Source: Cordilura impudica
Taxonomy: Eukaryota > Arthropoda > Insecta > Diptera > Scathophagidae
NCBI GenBank assembly: GCA_963682025.1
Contig: OY821518.1
Span: 124,520,800-124,584,799 of the forward strand
Direction of reading: 5' to 3'
DNA length: 64,000 bases
Shown: piece by piece, positions 10,231 through 21,906 of the stretch
How the letters are laid out: every line of letters begins with the position of its first letter
Numbering within the stretch: position 1 is the first letter of the stretch
Program-made: the position numbers and the translations under genes
The notes under the pieces: model-generated
Seen by the model: only the letters and a program-made list of their open reading frames with translations
The model's database searches: none
What the model was told of the DNA's origin: nothing

Positions 10231-10391
10231 AATAAATAACAAAATATAAAAATATATGTTATTGATGGTAAATCATGATTTAAATAAAAAAAAAAAATAT
10301 GTTGCTATTGCAAAATATGTAGATATCCCGTATGTGTGGAAAACCACAAACGAAGGTAAACAACGTAAATTTTTTGAGGGTGAGATAAAGG

Positions 10392-10505
10392 TTATTTTCT
10401 ATATTCAATTAGCTGGACTAAGAGGTAGGGTCTCTAAACGGTTTAGGATATAGTATAGTCTAGATATAGTATAGTCTAGACCGACTATAATCTTTTTACC
10501 TGTTT
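10392..10505 (+). mobile_element. mini-me-like repeat, copy 2 (right part)
   Basis: This is the continuation of copy 2 after the piggyBac insertion. It contains a small local duplication (ATAGTATAGTCTAGA twice) and the terminal TCTAGACCGACTATAA before CCTGTTTTT. Confidence 0.75.
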
Positions 10506-10940
10506 TTAAAAGGTTTTTTACCCATATATGTATGAAATGTTTCAATAAATATGAAAGATTTAAAAAATAAAAACCCTTATTTTCATATCAAAATCAGAAT
10601 CATTGCGCTAATATTCAGCAGATTTATTTTTCAAATATTAACAAATTTGATAATATTACCATTATTAGATAATATTACCAACGTTTTTTAAAGTGGAAAT
10701 ATTGTTTGAGCGTAAATAAATGTACAAATTTGACATCAAAAATTTTTAATTTTTCAGTAGTAATAGCAAAATTTCTAAATATGACATTTTTAATAAATAA
10801 AAAAACCCATATTTCACGCTAAAGTTAAAAAAATGAAGAGTTCAACTTTGACCTGTAATTTCTTAAAAAGTACTTAATCACTTTTAATGAAGTTAATTTC
10901 ATTTCAACTAAATATCTACCCACTAGAAAAAGAATTACTA
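10506..10940. other. No gene seen
   Basis: AT-rich DNA with no supported feature. Confidence 0.4.
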
Positions 10941-11960
10941 AAATATTTTGATCGGCATTTGTCTGGCATATACTCCACCCTTTGTTATTGGTTCGGGCCT
11001 ATCTAAAACCCTGTTGCTCTATGGGTCGCAAAACCCGGTTGAACTCCACATCGAACTGTGTTCTTCCCGCTATTTTTGTACCCCACAGCCATCGCAAAAT
11101 TCCCCGAGGGGCCGTTCCCAAAAAAGCCATTTAAGGGTTCAACACTTCCGTGTCAATCATTAGCAGTACTTGTAAGAACACGCCATCTTTCTGACACCTC
11201 CTGACACTTCTTGATAACACTCTCGTCTGCAGCACCCCTTCATGCTGCTACCTCTATCATCCATATGGCTGCAGAAGCGAGATGATTTTGATAGCATTTG
11301 GAACTCGTTCTTCCACTACTGGTCCATCGTTTCAACCCTCTCGTCGACTAGACTCCTTCTTCTTGTTACGTCTGTCATCCCCATGGCCGCACATGCGAGA
11401 TGATATCGATAGCTCTCCGAACTCGATTTTCAACTCATTTTCCGTTTTCCATCTACTACGCTTATTCTTACTGATTGTCTCTATCAGGGAGTAGGGCTGA
11501 TATCAACAACGTTCCTAACTTACTTTTGAACTGATCTTTAACTTGTCTTGGACGCTATGTTGGCATCTGCAGCTGCCTAAAACGCCTTTTCTTCAACGAC
11601 ACTCTTGCTTCCAACTTCTCCATAATGGTAGTTTGTCAGAGTCACTGACTAACCCATTCTCGGCCTCATTCTCCACTCATGTTCCATCATTACCATCGTT
11701 AACACCTTTGGACACCAACACAATTATGGGATGTGACAACCATTTCTCTGGTAGGCTTTGACACCTTCAATTGTGTCTTCTTGTTCGTACTGCCTTTGAT
11801 ATAGACGATTCCGTGAATCATATGAGCATATGACTTACCCGTGGTACCATTTTATCGCCATTGGTAAGGCTTCGTGTCCAAACTGGTCAGTTCTTTACTT
11901 ATGGCTGAAAACGTCAAACCTTTTTGAGGCTTTACAATACTGGCCCAGTACTTTCACGCT
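10941..11960. other. GC-richer block of unknown origin
   Basis: This kilobase has a visibly higher GC content than its surroundings and many stop-free stretches of 60-72 codons, but no frame runs through it and no motif is recognisable on either strand. It may be the 5' or ORF1 region of a retroelement, or a decayed host exon block. CTGCAGAAGCGAGATGAT and CCGCACATGCGAGATGAT are a local near-repeat (about 11270 and 11385). Confidence 0.3.
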
Positions 11961-12040
11961 GACCTGAATTTAAGTTTGAAAACGTAGCCACTCATATATT
12001 GTATAATTTTATGTTCATTACTTTAAAAGAATTAAATAAT

Positions 12041-12455
12041 TCGCACCTGTACCTCTAAAGTGAGTCAACTCAATATTTAAAAATTTTCAGTAGAGGCAAA
12101 AAACAATTTTTTTAATATTTACTATAAAATTGTAAAACAGTTGTTTCGTTGTAAAGAACTGCGAATAATAAGTATACAACAGTAGTTGTTTTTGCGATTT
12201 TTTCAGTGATCATCAAAAATAACAATTTTTTTGGGTGGAACTCAAAATATGTATTTCTAGTGGGTTCTAAAGAAGCTACTCTCATAACACAAAGAAGATT
12301 ACAACTGTATTTTTTTTTTTTTTTTTGCCAAAGACTAGAAAAACCGATGTAAGATTTTTACAGTGGATGGATATGACCACGGTGTATCGTTTTCTTGCAA
12401 AAAGTGAAAATTTGAAAATTTTGAATTGACTCACTTTAGAGGTACAGGCGCGAAT
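12041..12455. mobile_element. MITE family L with 27-bp inverted ends
   Basis: TCGCACCTGTACCTCTAAAG followed by TGAGTCAA at the left is matched at the right by the reverse complement, with one difference (TCGCGCCTG...). The ~415-bp interior has no coding frame, and AATT-rich flanks hide any target duplication. The superfamily is unknown. Confidence 0.8.
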
Positions 12456-13990
12456 TTTACTTTTTTATTTAGAACGTAAGTTTTATAAAACTCATTAAAG
12501 AGAGACTCAGGTGTCTAAAAAGAATTAATATTAAGAATCTTAAAAGAGTCTGAATTTCTGTTTGCCCAACAATTTTCTTATTGTAGCCTTGAATCTTTTG
12601 CAACATGACATATTTTTTTTTCTTCTGTTCACATAAAAAGAAAATGAAATTATGAAAGCAACCATATTTATTTTTCTCGCATTATTACACACATCAATAC
12701 ACCTCTCGCATGTTCCCCAGTGGGGGTGTCTGTGTGTGTGTGTGTGTGTGTGTTTTTGTGTATATGTATAGTGTTGGTGTTCGTTGTTTATTTCTGGCTA
12801 CAAACAGGAAATGCCCTCAGGCTTATGTGCAAAAAATAAAAATATTCAACGGAAGTTCACAGTTGCGTTTTCCGTTTCAATTGTATACAAGTGGGGAGGG
12901 CAATGTATGGAAAGGAGTTAATAGTAAAGTAGTCATATATTCGAATTAAACGCAACAAAAACAAACAGTTAGTGTTCATTTACCATACAATATGAGAGCA
13001 ATTGTGTGTAACTGACTACAACAATCCACTCTAGCCAACATCGTGCCAGCACAGCCCAGAAAAAAAAAACCTTGGAAATGACGTCCACTGGTGTTTTATT
13101 CGAAAGCTTGGCATGATTCATGCATGCTTATGAATTGGTTGTTGAGATGTTTTCTCTGCAATAAGTTTGTTGGATATACTTGTGTATGTGTATACATACA
13201 TAAATATATATTTTATAGTTTTATTTATTTTTTCATTCAACAGTTTATGTAGCATAATTTTAACAATAAGATGCATTTCATGCTACTTTATAATATAGTT
13301 GCCTTTCCAGTAAATTGGTTTATTATTTCAGGAAGAATATATTCTCTTAAATATGGCTGTTCTCTCTCCATATATATAAGAAATTTTTGAAAACCTTTTC
13401 CTTGGCTAGTGAAAAGCAAACTTTACCTTAAAATTTTCGTTAATCATTTATTAAACATTTTTTTTTGTACTTAGAAAAAAAAATACTCTAAAGCAATTAC
13501 TTTGCATTAACAAATGACACCGTTGGGAAATTTAATTCTATTTTTTTCACCCACAGACAAAACTACATAACCCAATACATAACAAATAACAATACAATAA
13601 ACAACATTCTTTGCATAACTTTTATTTGACACAAATTTTCAAATTTAATTTGATTCTTTGGAATTTTTTTTTTGTATTTTTTTCTTTTAGGAATAACAAC
13701 CATAATTGGTGATTGGACACAGGGCACTGAGCAATAGGCCTGTAAAAATTTTAAATTGTCAAATCTCAAAATTAGTTTTATTTGTTGTCCGACGAATTGT
13801 GGAACAACAAGAAATAGTCCGACGTTCCAAAAATTCTACAACATTAAAAACAAAATTTTTAATTCAGATTTATTTTTTGCTACTGAAACTTAAATTTTTT
13901 TATTAATTGGTAATTTCAAAAGGGGATTCTGCCCAAAACTTCTAAAATTTTAAATTTGTCTTAGCATAAGTTATATGTATTTAACGAGGC
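12456..13990. other. No gene seen; contains (GT)n
   Basis: A (TG)n microsatellite lies at 12727-12753. The rest is AT-rich with homopolymer runs, and short open frames here have no recognisable content. Confidence 0.4.
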
Positions 13991-13995
13991 AGAAA

Positions 13996-14270
13996 ATTAA
14001 AGTCACTCTAGACCGACTATATGATTTTATGAGAAAGGGTCTTGGATACAACATTGATGTTAACATGCACCGTTTTTCACAATAGCGAAATATATTTTTT
14101 TATTTACAACCGCAAGTTTGACTACAAATTTACATGGACACAGAGACCGACAGACGGATTGAAGGACAGACGAAAAGACTTTCGGACATAGCTAAAACGA
14201 CTCTGCAAGTGATTTTCATTGATATTCCCAGCATCATCCATATAGCAGATTAAAACTAATAAGTGCTTGA
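13996..14270 (-). mobile_element. Degenerate mini-me-like fragment
   Basis: CTCTAGACCGACTATA near 14010 and TTTACATGGACACAGAGACC with GACAGACGG repeats near 14130-14165 are the two ends of the family in reverse orientation. Most of the middle is lost. Confidence 0.5.
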
Positions 14271-14289
14271 TACCGAAATCATTTTCGTT

Positions 14290-14435
14290 TTCTATTTTCT
14301 ATCGAATTTAGAACGTAGTTCTTTTGGAACAGGGTGGTCCCTCTAGAGGTTGCATTTTGACCTACTAGCAATGGGAAATATTACTTATTCAAAAGAACTA
14401 AGTTCAAAATTCGATAGAAAAAAGAACCGATTTCC
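14290..14435. repeat. Inverted repeat (MITE-like, family M)
   Basis: TTTTCTATCGAATTTAGAAC with GTAGTTCTTTTG is mirrored by CAAAAGAACTAAGTTC and AAAATTCGATAGAAAA about 65 bases later. It forms a long hairpin with no coding content. Confidence 0.65.
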
Positions 14436-14439
14436 AGGC

Positions 14440-14945
14440 AATATGTGGCCAATTTTGTCGAACGTTTGCAGGAAACTAGATCATTAGTAGATTAGACAAC
14501 ACGTTCTCTGTTGTTATCCAGAGTATGCAGGAACAACCAAGCACCTAATCTGATCATAGCTCTCAGAAATTGAAGATTTCATGCATTTTTTAGGCGAATT
14601 TTGCATAAAGATCTCGGTATAATGCAACACAATGTTCAATTAGTGCTCGAGCTGATGTCGCAAGACATCCTTTTTGGTTTTCTAATTGAGCGAAATGCTT
14701 GGAAGAAGATTATCAGTTTTACCGAAAAATCTTCGTTCGTGACGAAGCTTATTTTCATCTCGGTGGTTATCTAACAAGCATAATTCTCGCGTCTAGGACA
14801 CACGAAATCCACAGATGACTGCTAAAAGGCCAATGCTCCTCAGCGATGTAATTTTTGATGTGGTTTTTGGGTTTGCGGTACAATTGGGCCATTTTTCTTC
14901 GAATATGCGGCCGTGAGTTTTTGGTGGGGACTAAGTATAACTAAA
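14440..14945 (+). pseudogene. mariner-type transposase relic 2
   Basis: Plus-strand fragments read RRILHKDLG (via GAATTTTGCATAAAGATCTC), FVRDEAYFHLGGYLTS, and a stretch equivalent to GTIGPFFFEYAA. These match the mariner at 59089-60325 in order. Frameshifts are frequent and the ends are not recognisable. It keeps the aspartate of the DEA motif that the other copy has lost. Confidence 0.6.
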
Positions 14946-15423
14946 AATTGTCTACAGATTTATTTTTGAGCCACTGATTAACAGATATGATAAACCATAT
15001 TTGACCGTTATCTTCATAATAATCTGTATCTCACAGAAATTTAAGTCGACTATTAGTTACAAACTTCAGCAAAAACTTTGTGCGATACTTGTTTATTTTC
15101 AAAATTCCCCTAATTTTTCAAGATTTAAAAATATCAATACTTTGAAAGATGAACTAAAAACACTAAAAAAAAGTCAAGAAATGAATTCTGACATTAAACT
15201 TTTTCTATATTTTTATCTCACACACAGCGTTATTTGCACTTTATAGTCGAGCGTTTAGGTATTTGCCTACTAGAAATCAGCGATGCCAACTTTTTCCAAG
15301 TAAAAAGCTCAAAACAACACTTCAAAAGGCGCTATATTAGAATTAAGCTAAAACCGTTAAAAAGTGCTAATTATATGTTCGTACAAAAAACGTATACTTA
15401 TGTTATTTGTTCATTTTATATTA
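14946..15423. other. No gene seen
   Basis: The open frame of about 80 codons at 15001-15246 is lysine- and leucine-rich, has no recognisable domain, and does not look conserved. Confidence 0.35.
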
Positions 15424-15473
15424 CTAGCAGAGCCCAGCACTCGAAATTCGAGTGCAAATTCTAGGAAATTTTA
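15424..15473 (-). mobile_element. Helitron family B, 3'-terminal fragment B3
   Basis: CTAGCAGAGCCCAG followed by the palindrome GCACTCGAAATTCGAGTGC and AAATTCTAGGAAATTT is the inverted 3' terminus of family B. It is cut directly by mini-me copy 3. Confidence 0.75.
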
Positions 15474-16278
15474 TTATACCCTATACCATTATGTGGTTTG
15501 GGTATAATGACTTTGTGCTGCTGTTTGTAACAACCAAAAATATTTGACCTACACCCATCTTTAATTATACCGATCGAATCAGAATCACTATCTGATTCGA
15601 TTTAACGATGTCCGTCAGTCCGTCCGTCCGTCCGTCTGTGTGTCCATGTAAAGCTTGTAATCAAACTGCAGGTCGCAAATATGAATATATTTTGATTAAA
15701 TTTGGTATTTGATCTGTTATCGGCCATAGGATGAACGCTATTGAAACTGGTGAGAATCGGTCCATGCTCAGACCTAGCCCCCATACAAATGACCCCTATG
15801 AAATCAACATATATTGCCATAAGATCCAAATTATCATACAAATCTTAGTCAAACTAGGTTTGTATATATATATTACATCCATTAATCAGTAGTCCGAAAA
15901 TTATCCCTATTGGATAACTCTTAGTCATAGGCCCCATATAGAGCTGCTTTCCGATCTTCACTTAAATCTATCAAAAAACAAAAGTATTGCACTGATTCAT
16001 CTCAAATTTTGTTTGTATATATTTTCGCAAAATACAAGAGACTTTACCAACCATGGTCAGGATCGGCCCATTTTTGGACCTAGTCCCCATATAGACATAG
16101 CACCCCATATGGACTTTTTCATATCTGCAGCCAAAAAAATTTATAAAAATGCCACTCAAATTTGGTTTATGATTATTTTCTATATCCAATTAGTTGGGCC
16201 TAAGAGATAGGGTCTCTAAATGCATGGTATAGGGTATCGTATAGTCGGTCTAGACCGACTATAATTTTCTTACTTGTT
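15474..16278 (+). mobile_element. mini-me-like repeat, copy 3
   Basis: A full-length copy from TTATACCCTATACCATTATG to TCTTACTTGTTTT, with the (GTCC)n tract at about 15611-15640 and the terminal palindrome at 16244-16261. Confidence 0.8.
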
Positions 16279-16289
16279 TTTACATTCAA

Positions 16290-17128
16290 TTTTTTAGGCG
16301 GTTGTTTGTATGGTTTAAAGAAAAGCTTAAAAAATAAACGCATATTAAAATTTTGTGAATTTACTAACGGTGTAACATTATCTGCCAAATTAAACGATGT
16401 TTGTTTTCATTTTATTCCAAGCTACCTTAATTGCAATAATTGGCCTATGATTTTGAGAAATTTACACATCTTGCAAATTGTTTGAACACTCAACCATTTT
16501 GAATTATTGGAGATTTAAAGGCGAGAGTTTCTTCTGCATAAACGCTGGATGATGATATTTTGTTTAATTTACCTTTAGTTGCCAACTCACGAAGGTCTGA
16601 GGATACTACAATTGATGGGGAAGGGAGAAAACTATTATCGTTCCTAGAGAATGCGAATGGTATTATAGTTAATGGTGGTATTATAGTTAATGCTCTGCAA
16701 CTCTTTTCCGACTTTCAAATCCCACGTAAGCCTTTTTCTGATCACATGTCGCTAGTCGTTTCATTATGCGCAGAGCTTAAAAATCTTTCTAGAAAATTAG
16801 CACTTCCTGCCAAGCTTCCTTGGTTCGCAAACAGAATTGTTAAGTATGCAAATGCTCTTGAAAACCTCGCTGACCTTAGTTACGTACAATCAATTTTACC
16901 CATTCAAGAAAAAGTTAATATATGTACTCAGAAAACTCGTAATGCTAATGGTGGTGAATAACGTTATTCAAAAAATTTGATATTAATATTGTTTCAAACT
17001 ATAGAGCATTATCGCTTCTCGACACTTTATATAAAATCTTTACGGGATTGTTACTGAGTCGCATTAACAGCTGGTTGGACTTTAACGGTATCCTTAATGA
17101 ATACCAAGCTGGGTTCCGCAAAGATTAT
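16290..17128 (+). pseudogene. Element F, endonuclease and start of RT
   Basis: Plus-strand fragments show an AP-endonuclease-like domain: NGVTLSAKLNDVCFHFIPSY, then IIGDLKARVSS (the usual GDxN is GDLK), then NLPLVANSRRSEDTTIDGEG and a FSDHMSLVVSL motif with the catalytic SDH. After a gap, the RT begins with NYRALSLLDTLYKIFTGLLL and FNGILNEYQAGFRKDY. The frame stops at 17128, where element G is inserted, and continues at 21912. It resembles LOA/I-group elements, which I state only as a guess. Several stops and one missing block are visible. Confidence 0.7.
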
Positions 17129-17133
17129 TTATT

Positions 17134-17196
<63 letters not shown>

Positions 17197-17279
17197 TTCG
17201 TATATTGGTCTGTGGAATTAATCCTTACAGACTATTTACAAAGAAAAACTTTTTAAAATTAATTTTAGTGCATAGATAT

Positions 17280-20200
17280 TCATGAATTTAGAAAGCATAT
17301 TATTTTACTTTTAAATAGATTAGTATTTAATGAGAAATCAATAAATCTATAAAGTTCATTAAATTGAATACACATTCTCCTGAGAGGGTCTGCATTTGCA
17401 TAATTAGCTCTATAGAACTGTACAGATAAAGGTGAGAAGTAAAGTGTTGGTCGTTGAGGAATGTTGAATGATATATTGTTAATCAGGAAACCAGAACAAA
17501 CATCGCCGTTAATTATATTAAGTAGAAATGAAACATTTAGCATAGTTCTCCGGCTTTTTAAAGTTGGTAGCTTAATAAGGGCAAGTCTGCTGGTATAGGA
17601 TGGAAGATTACTTGGATTGAAGTTTAAACTCCGAAGACAAAACAAAAGGAATTGTTTCTGCACAGATTCCAGACTGTCGGCATGAATTTGGTAGATTGGG
17701 TCCCAAATTATAGAAGCATATTCCCAGATAGGTCTGACAAGTGACGTATATAAAGTTTTGGTGACATAGGGATCATTAAACACTTTAGCCCAACGTTTTA
17801 TGAAACCAAGTGCACCTCTGGCTTTGTTGACAGTAATTGTTATATGAGGAATAAAGCTCAGTTTATGATCCAATAAAACACCAAGATCTATAAAGTTATC
17901 TACTTTATCGAGACAATAATCACCCAGCACATAGTTGACAGATATCGGCCTCTTTCTGACGAAACGCATATGTTCACACTTTTTAAGGTTTAGCTCCATT
18001 AAATTTAAATTACACCAAGAATAAAATGAATTCAAATCATTTTGGAGAAAAACATTATCAGAGTGTTGATTATAACAGAAGAAAATTTTGACATCATCCG
18101 CATACATCAAGATGTTTGAAAAACGAATAACATTCGGAAGATCGTTTATAAACAAAGAAAAAAGAAGCGGTCCAAGATGGCTGCCTTGTGGTACTCCCGA
18201 CATTACATCTATCGGCTTTGAAGTAACATTTTTAAAACATACTTTTTGTGTTCTATTAGTTAAATAAGAATATATCCACTTTGCGCAAAGTTTTGAAAAT
18301 CCCATCATATGTAATTTCTTAAGAAGAAGCTTATGATTGACTTTATCGAAAGCCTTGCTGAAGTCAGTATAAATTGCATCTGTTTGTTTGCGTTCAAGAA
18401 AACCACGGTTGACAATTGAAATAGATTTGTAGAGGTTGAACATCTTTTTTGGAAACCATGTTGGAAGGGAGAAATTAACGTATTTACTTGATGGCATAGA
18501 TAATCCGTTATAATTTTTTCAAAAATTTTAGGTATAATACTTAACTTAGCAATTCCACGATAATTAGTAATATCAGCCTTGTTACCAGATTTGAATAGCG
18601 GAATAATGAATGAATCTTTCCACACAGTGGGAAAATACCCATATTTAATTGAGGTATTAAACACGAGTGTTAATGGTACAGCTAAAACATCAGCACATTT
18701 TATTAAATTACAGGACGGATTTTATCGGGACCACTGTTGCAGGAAAATTTAAGTTTTTTCAATTCATTAGAAAAAACAGATATAGCAAGAGAAGGAATGG
18801 ATATAATTTGAGTAGCAGTCAGTGAATATGAGCAGATATTAGAATCATCAAAAATTGCATCGGAGTAAGTAGTTGAGAAGAAGTCAGCAAATAAATTGCA
18901 TACAATAGTATCATCACAGGATTCATTATGTAGAAATTTCATAACAGCAGGATAGCCCTTAGTTTTTCTCTTAGAGTTAACAAATTTGTAGAATGACTTC
19001 GGATTTCGTTTAAAATTATTTTTCATTTTGTTCAAATAGTGTAAATAACATGAATTATTCAGAGTATTATATTCGGCACGACAAATGGAGTATTTTCCAT
19101 GATCAACAAGAGATCCAGTTTCCTTATACTTTTTGTAATATTTATTTTTTTTATTCTTGATACTAGCCAGTTTCGTAGTATTCCAAGGCGGTCCAGAAAG
19201 GTTTTTTTTAAGAACACATGACTCACTAAAAGAATACATCTTGTTATAGAAAGCTTCAGTCATTTGATCAATGGCGCGAGTTGTACCAGTAGATAACGAT
19301 AATAAATCATGCCAGTTTGTATTATTTATAAGTTCATTAAACATAGTGTAATTCGTTTGAGCGAAACAAAAAACTTTAACACTTTTTTTAGGTGTGTCTA
19401 CAAGTCCAGATGGAATGGATATATTTACTTCAATAGTAGGGTGATATTCAACTTCAGGAATTGAAATAGGGTTTGATCGCTTCATAAAACATTCAGTAAC
19501 TTCATTAACAAATATTAAATCCAATAATTTTGAATGATCATTAAGAATTCCATTTAATTGAAAAAGATGTAAATAAAAAACAAGTAAGAAAATTATAGTC
19601 GGTCTAGACCGACTATACGATACCCTATACCATGCGTTTAGAGACCCTATCTCTTAGGCCCAACTAACTGGACATAGAAAATAAGCAAAAACCAAATTTG
19701 AGTGGGATTTTTATTAATTTTTTTGGCTGCAGATATGAAAAAGTTCATATCGGATGCTATATCTATATAAGGACTTGGTCCAAAAATGGACCGATCCTGA
19801 TCATGTTTGGTAAAGTCACTTGTATTTTGCAAAAATATATACAAACAAAATTTGAGAAGAATCAGTGCAATATTTTTGTTTTTTAATAGATTTAAGTGAA
19901 GATCGGGAAACAGCTCTATATGGGGTCAAAGGGACCATTTTTGGACTACTCATTAATGGATGTAATGAACGCATACAAACCCAATTTGAGTAAGATCTAT
20001 ATGACAATTTGGATCTTATGGCAATTTATGTCGATTTCATATGGGTAATTTGTATGGGGGCTAGGTCTGAACATGGACCGATTCTCACCAATTTCAATAC
20101 CGTTCATCCCATGGCCGATAAAAGCTTATGTACCAAATTTCATCAAAATACATTCATATTTCCGACCTGCAGTTTGATTACAAGCTTTACATGGACACAC

Positions 20201-20910
20201 AGACGGACGGACGGACGGACGGACGGACATTGTTAAATCAACTCAGAAAGTGATTCTGATTCGATCGGTATAATTAAAGATGGGTCTAGGTCAAATATTT
20301 TTGGTTGTTACAAACAGCAGCACAAAGTCATTATACCCAAACCACATAGTGGTATAGGGTATAAAAATATTAAAAAGCTCATTACATTTATCATTTGATT
20401 TAGTCGGAACAAAGTATTTTTCTTCAGGTAAGAACTTCCACGAAATTGAAGGCATATTGAAATCTCCAAGAACAATAACAGAGTCATCCGGATTCGCAGA
20501 ACGTAGAACAGATTTAATAGCTTCTACATGTCTAACATATAAAGACTGCGGAGACGATGGAGGGATGTATGAGCAAGTAACAAATATTTTTTTATGATTG
20601 TATTTAATTAAAACTGCAACGAATTCGATGTTTAAAGAGGAATCAATTAATAAAAACTCAGATGATAAGATAGTTGAGACAGCAATAACAACGCCACCGC
20701 CATTCATCTTATTGCAACGGTCACGTCTAAAAATATTATATTTATTGCAAAATATTTCAGTATTTAAAAAGGTATGATTAAGCCAAGTTTCAGTAAATAC
20801 GATAATATGATGACTTATGTTGAAACTTTCAATATATAAAGTTGACAGTTTAGTTCTCAGACCACGAACGTTTTGGTAAACTAATGAAATATTTTCACCC
20901 GTAAGATCTT
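17280..20910 (-). pseudogene. Element G ORF2: endonuclease and reverse transcriptase
   Basis: Minus-strand order: endonuclease (LVYQNVRGLRTKLS, IVFTETWLNH with the catalytic Glu, NKMNGGGVVIAVS, VIVLGDFNMPSISW), then mini-me copy 4. After it comes the end of the endonuclease (HSKLLDLIFVNE), a linker, then RT: NSGPDKI, YRGIAKLSIIPKIFEKII, YTDFSKAFDKVNHKLLLKKL, SGVPQGSHLGPLLFSLFIND and LMYADDVKIFF with intact YADD. The C-terminal segment ends at 17280. Frameshifts lie near 18710 and 18450. The protein is about 900 residues when the mini-me insertion is ignored, a usual size for the group. The role is target-primed reverse transcription. Confidence 0.85.
19579..20365 (-). mobile_element. mini-me-like repeat, copy 4 (inside element G)
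   Basis: A full copy from AACAAGTAAGAAAATTATAG to GGTATAGGGTATAA in reverse orientation. It interrupts the endonuclease frame of element G. Deleting it rejoins NELFNIF to YLHLFQLNG in frame, with a shared TTTTTAT at the junction and no clear target duplication. Confidence 0.85.
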
Positions 20911-21772
20911 TTAGTTTTTTGGAACATTTGAATCAGTTTGAGGAAGGCGGCCAATATTGTTAGAATTTTGTCTAAATATATATTCTCGAACCAATGTATT
21001 TTCAGACCAAAAGTTACGATCAATAATACGGTCAAAAAGATCATAAGAAACGGTAATTTTAAAAGATGTTATAGATTTCTGTTTTTTGGCCCAACTTACA
21101 TCTAACAAAGGCATCGACATCTCCAGCAGTAGTTTCAATCGCTAAACGCGAGATAAAAACAGTTTTTTTTTTTTGGAGGAACAGCTCTCAGCGAAACGAT
21201 TTGACCAGCATTTATCACAGGACAAGTATTTATAGAAGGCACAGGTTGATTTAATGGCACTTCAGCAAGGCCCACAGGCAAATCAGCATTACAATTAATT
21301 ACTGAGGCATCAGATGTTATTGTTACTGAACTCGTAGGAATAGCAGGAAGATTATCAGATTTATCTTTATTTGTATTTCGTGACGATTTACGACGTTTTG
21401 GAGAAGATTGAGGTGGAGATTTTAAATTATCTAATGATTTATAATCATCAAATAATTTGCCATAACTAGATATAGACATCGATAATTTAGTTACCTTTTC
21501 CTGGATATCATTGAATTCCTTTTATGTATCATTGAAAAAACGGTAGAAATTCACTCCGATTTTCCTGCATTTATGCAACACCAATGTAACCCTTTATTAT
21601 TATATAAAGCATCAGCAACTAGTCCAGAAAGACCACTACATTTAGTATGACATAGCTCATGGCACAGCCAACAAGTGATCATTCTTTCCCCATCACCTTT
21701 AATGGTACAATTATTCATCAAACAAGCCATTATTATTATAAGCAATGTGATAACACTTATTGTATTTAACAA
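20911..21772 (-). pseudogene. Element G ORF1: PHD-like finger and FP-type C-terminus
   Basis: The N-terminal part (from 21772) has the cysteine pattern ACLMNNC...MITCWLCHELCHTKC...LHWCC, a PHD-like zinc finger as in ORF1 proteins of CR1-group elements. A serine- and lysine-rich linker follows (21479-21180, KSPPQSSPKRRKSSRNTNKD). The C-terminal part (21138-20911) holds FKITVSYDLFDRIIDRNFW and TLVREYIFRQN, an arrangement seen at the end of related ORF1 proteins. Frameshifts lie near 21530 and 21170. The protein probably binds element RNA. The stop at 20911-20913 abuts the start of ORF2. Confidence 0.65.
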
Positions 21773-21906
21773 AAAATGAGATCAGATGTAATGTTTAAAG
21801 TTGTTTTATTGTGTATTTATTGTTATACTGAAAATTTGACTATTTTTTTTGCGCTTTGTTTGTTCTATTACAGTTTAGGAGTATATGTATATATATATAT
21901 ATATAT

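Larger units (their letters stand above)
7238..10391 (+). mobile_element. piggyBac-like element 1, flanked by TTAT
   Basis: The ends read CCTTCATCTCACCC and, in reverse complement, CCTTTATCTCACCC (13 of 14 identical). Both sides are flanked by TTAT (7234-7237 and 10392-10395), and joining the flanks restores an uninterrupted mini-me sequence. Subterminal copies of TGTGTGGTTTTTCACACA lie near 7253-7275 and 7433-7457, with a variant at 10333-10352. The interior encodes a decayed piggyBac transposase (9369-10230) and contains a non-LTR insertion (7605-9277). Most of the N-terminal half of the transposase is missing. Confidence 0.8.
17129..21906 (-). mobile_element. Element G: near full-length CR1/Jockey-like retrotransposon
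   Basis: A minus-strand element with ORF1, endonuclease, RT and an (AAAT)n tail (plus-strand TTTA repeats, 17129-17198). It is flanked by the 5-bp duplication ATTAT (17124-17128 and 21907-21911). Removing it restores the reading frame of element F across a Tyr-Ser junction. It contains mini-me copy 4 (19579-20365), so its own length is about 4.0 kb. Both ORFs carry frameshifts, so it is not autonomous now. Confidence 0.85.

Noticed and set aside
17129..17198. TTTA run as an independent microsatellite
   Set aside because: It is the (AAAT)n 3' tail of element G read on the other strand, as at 7605-7622.
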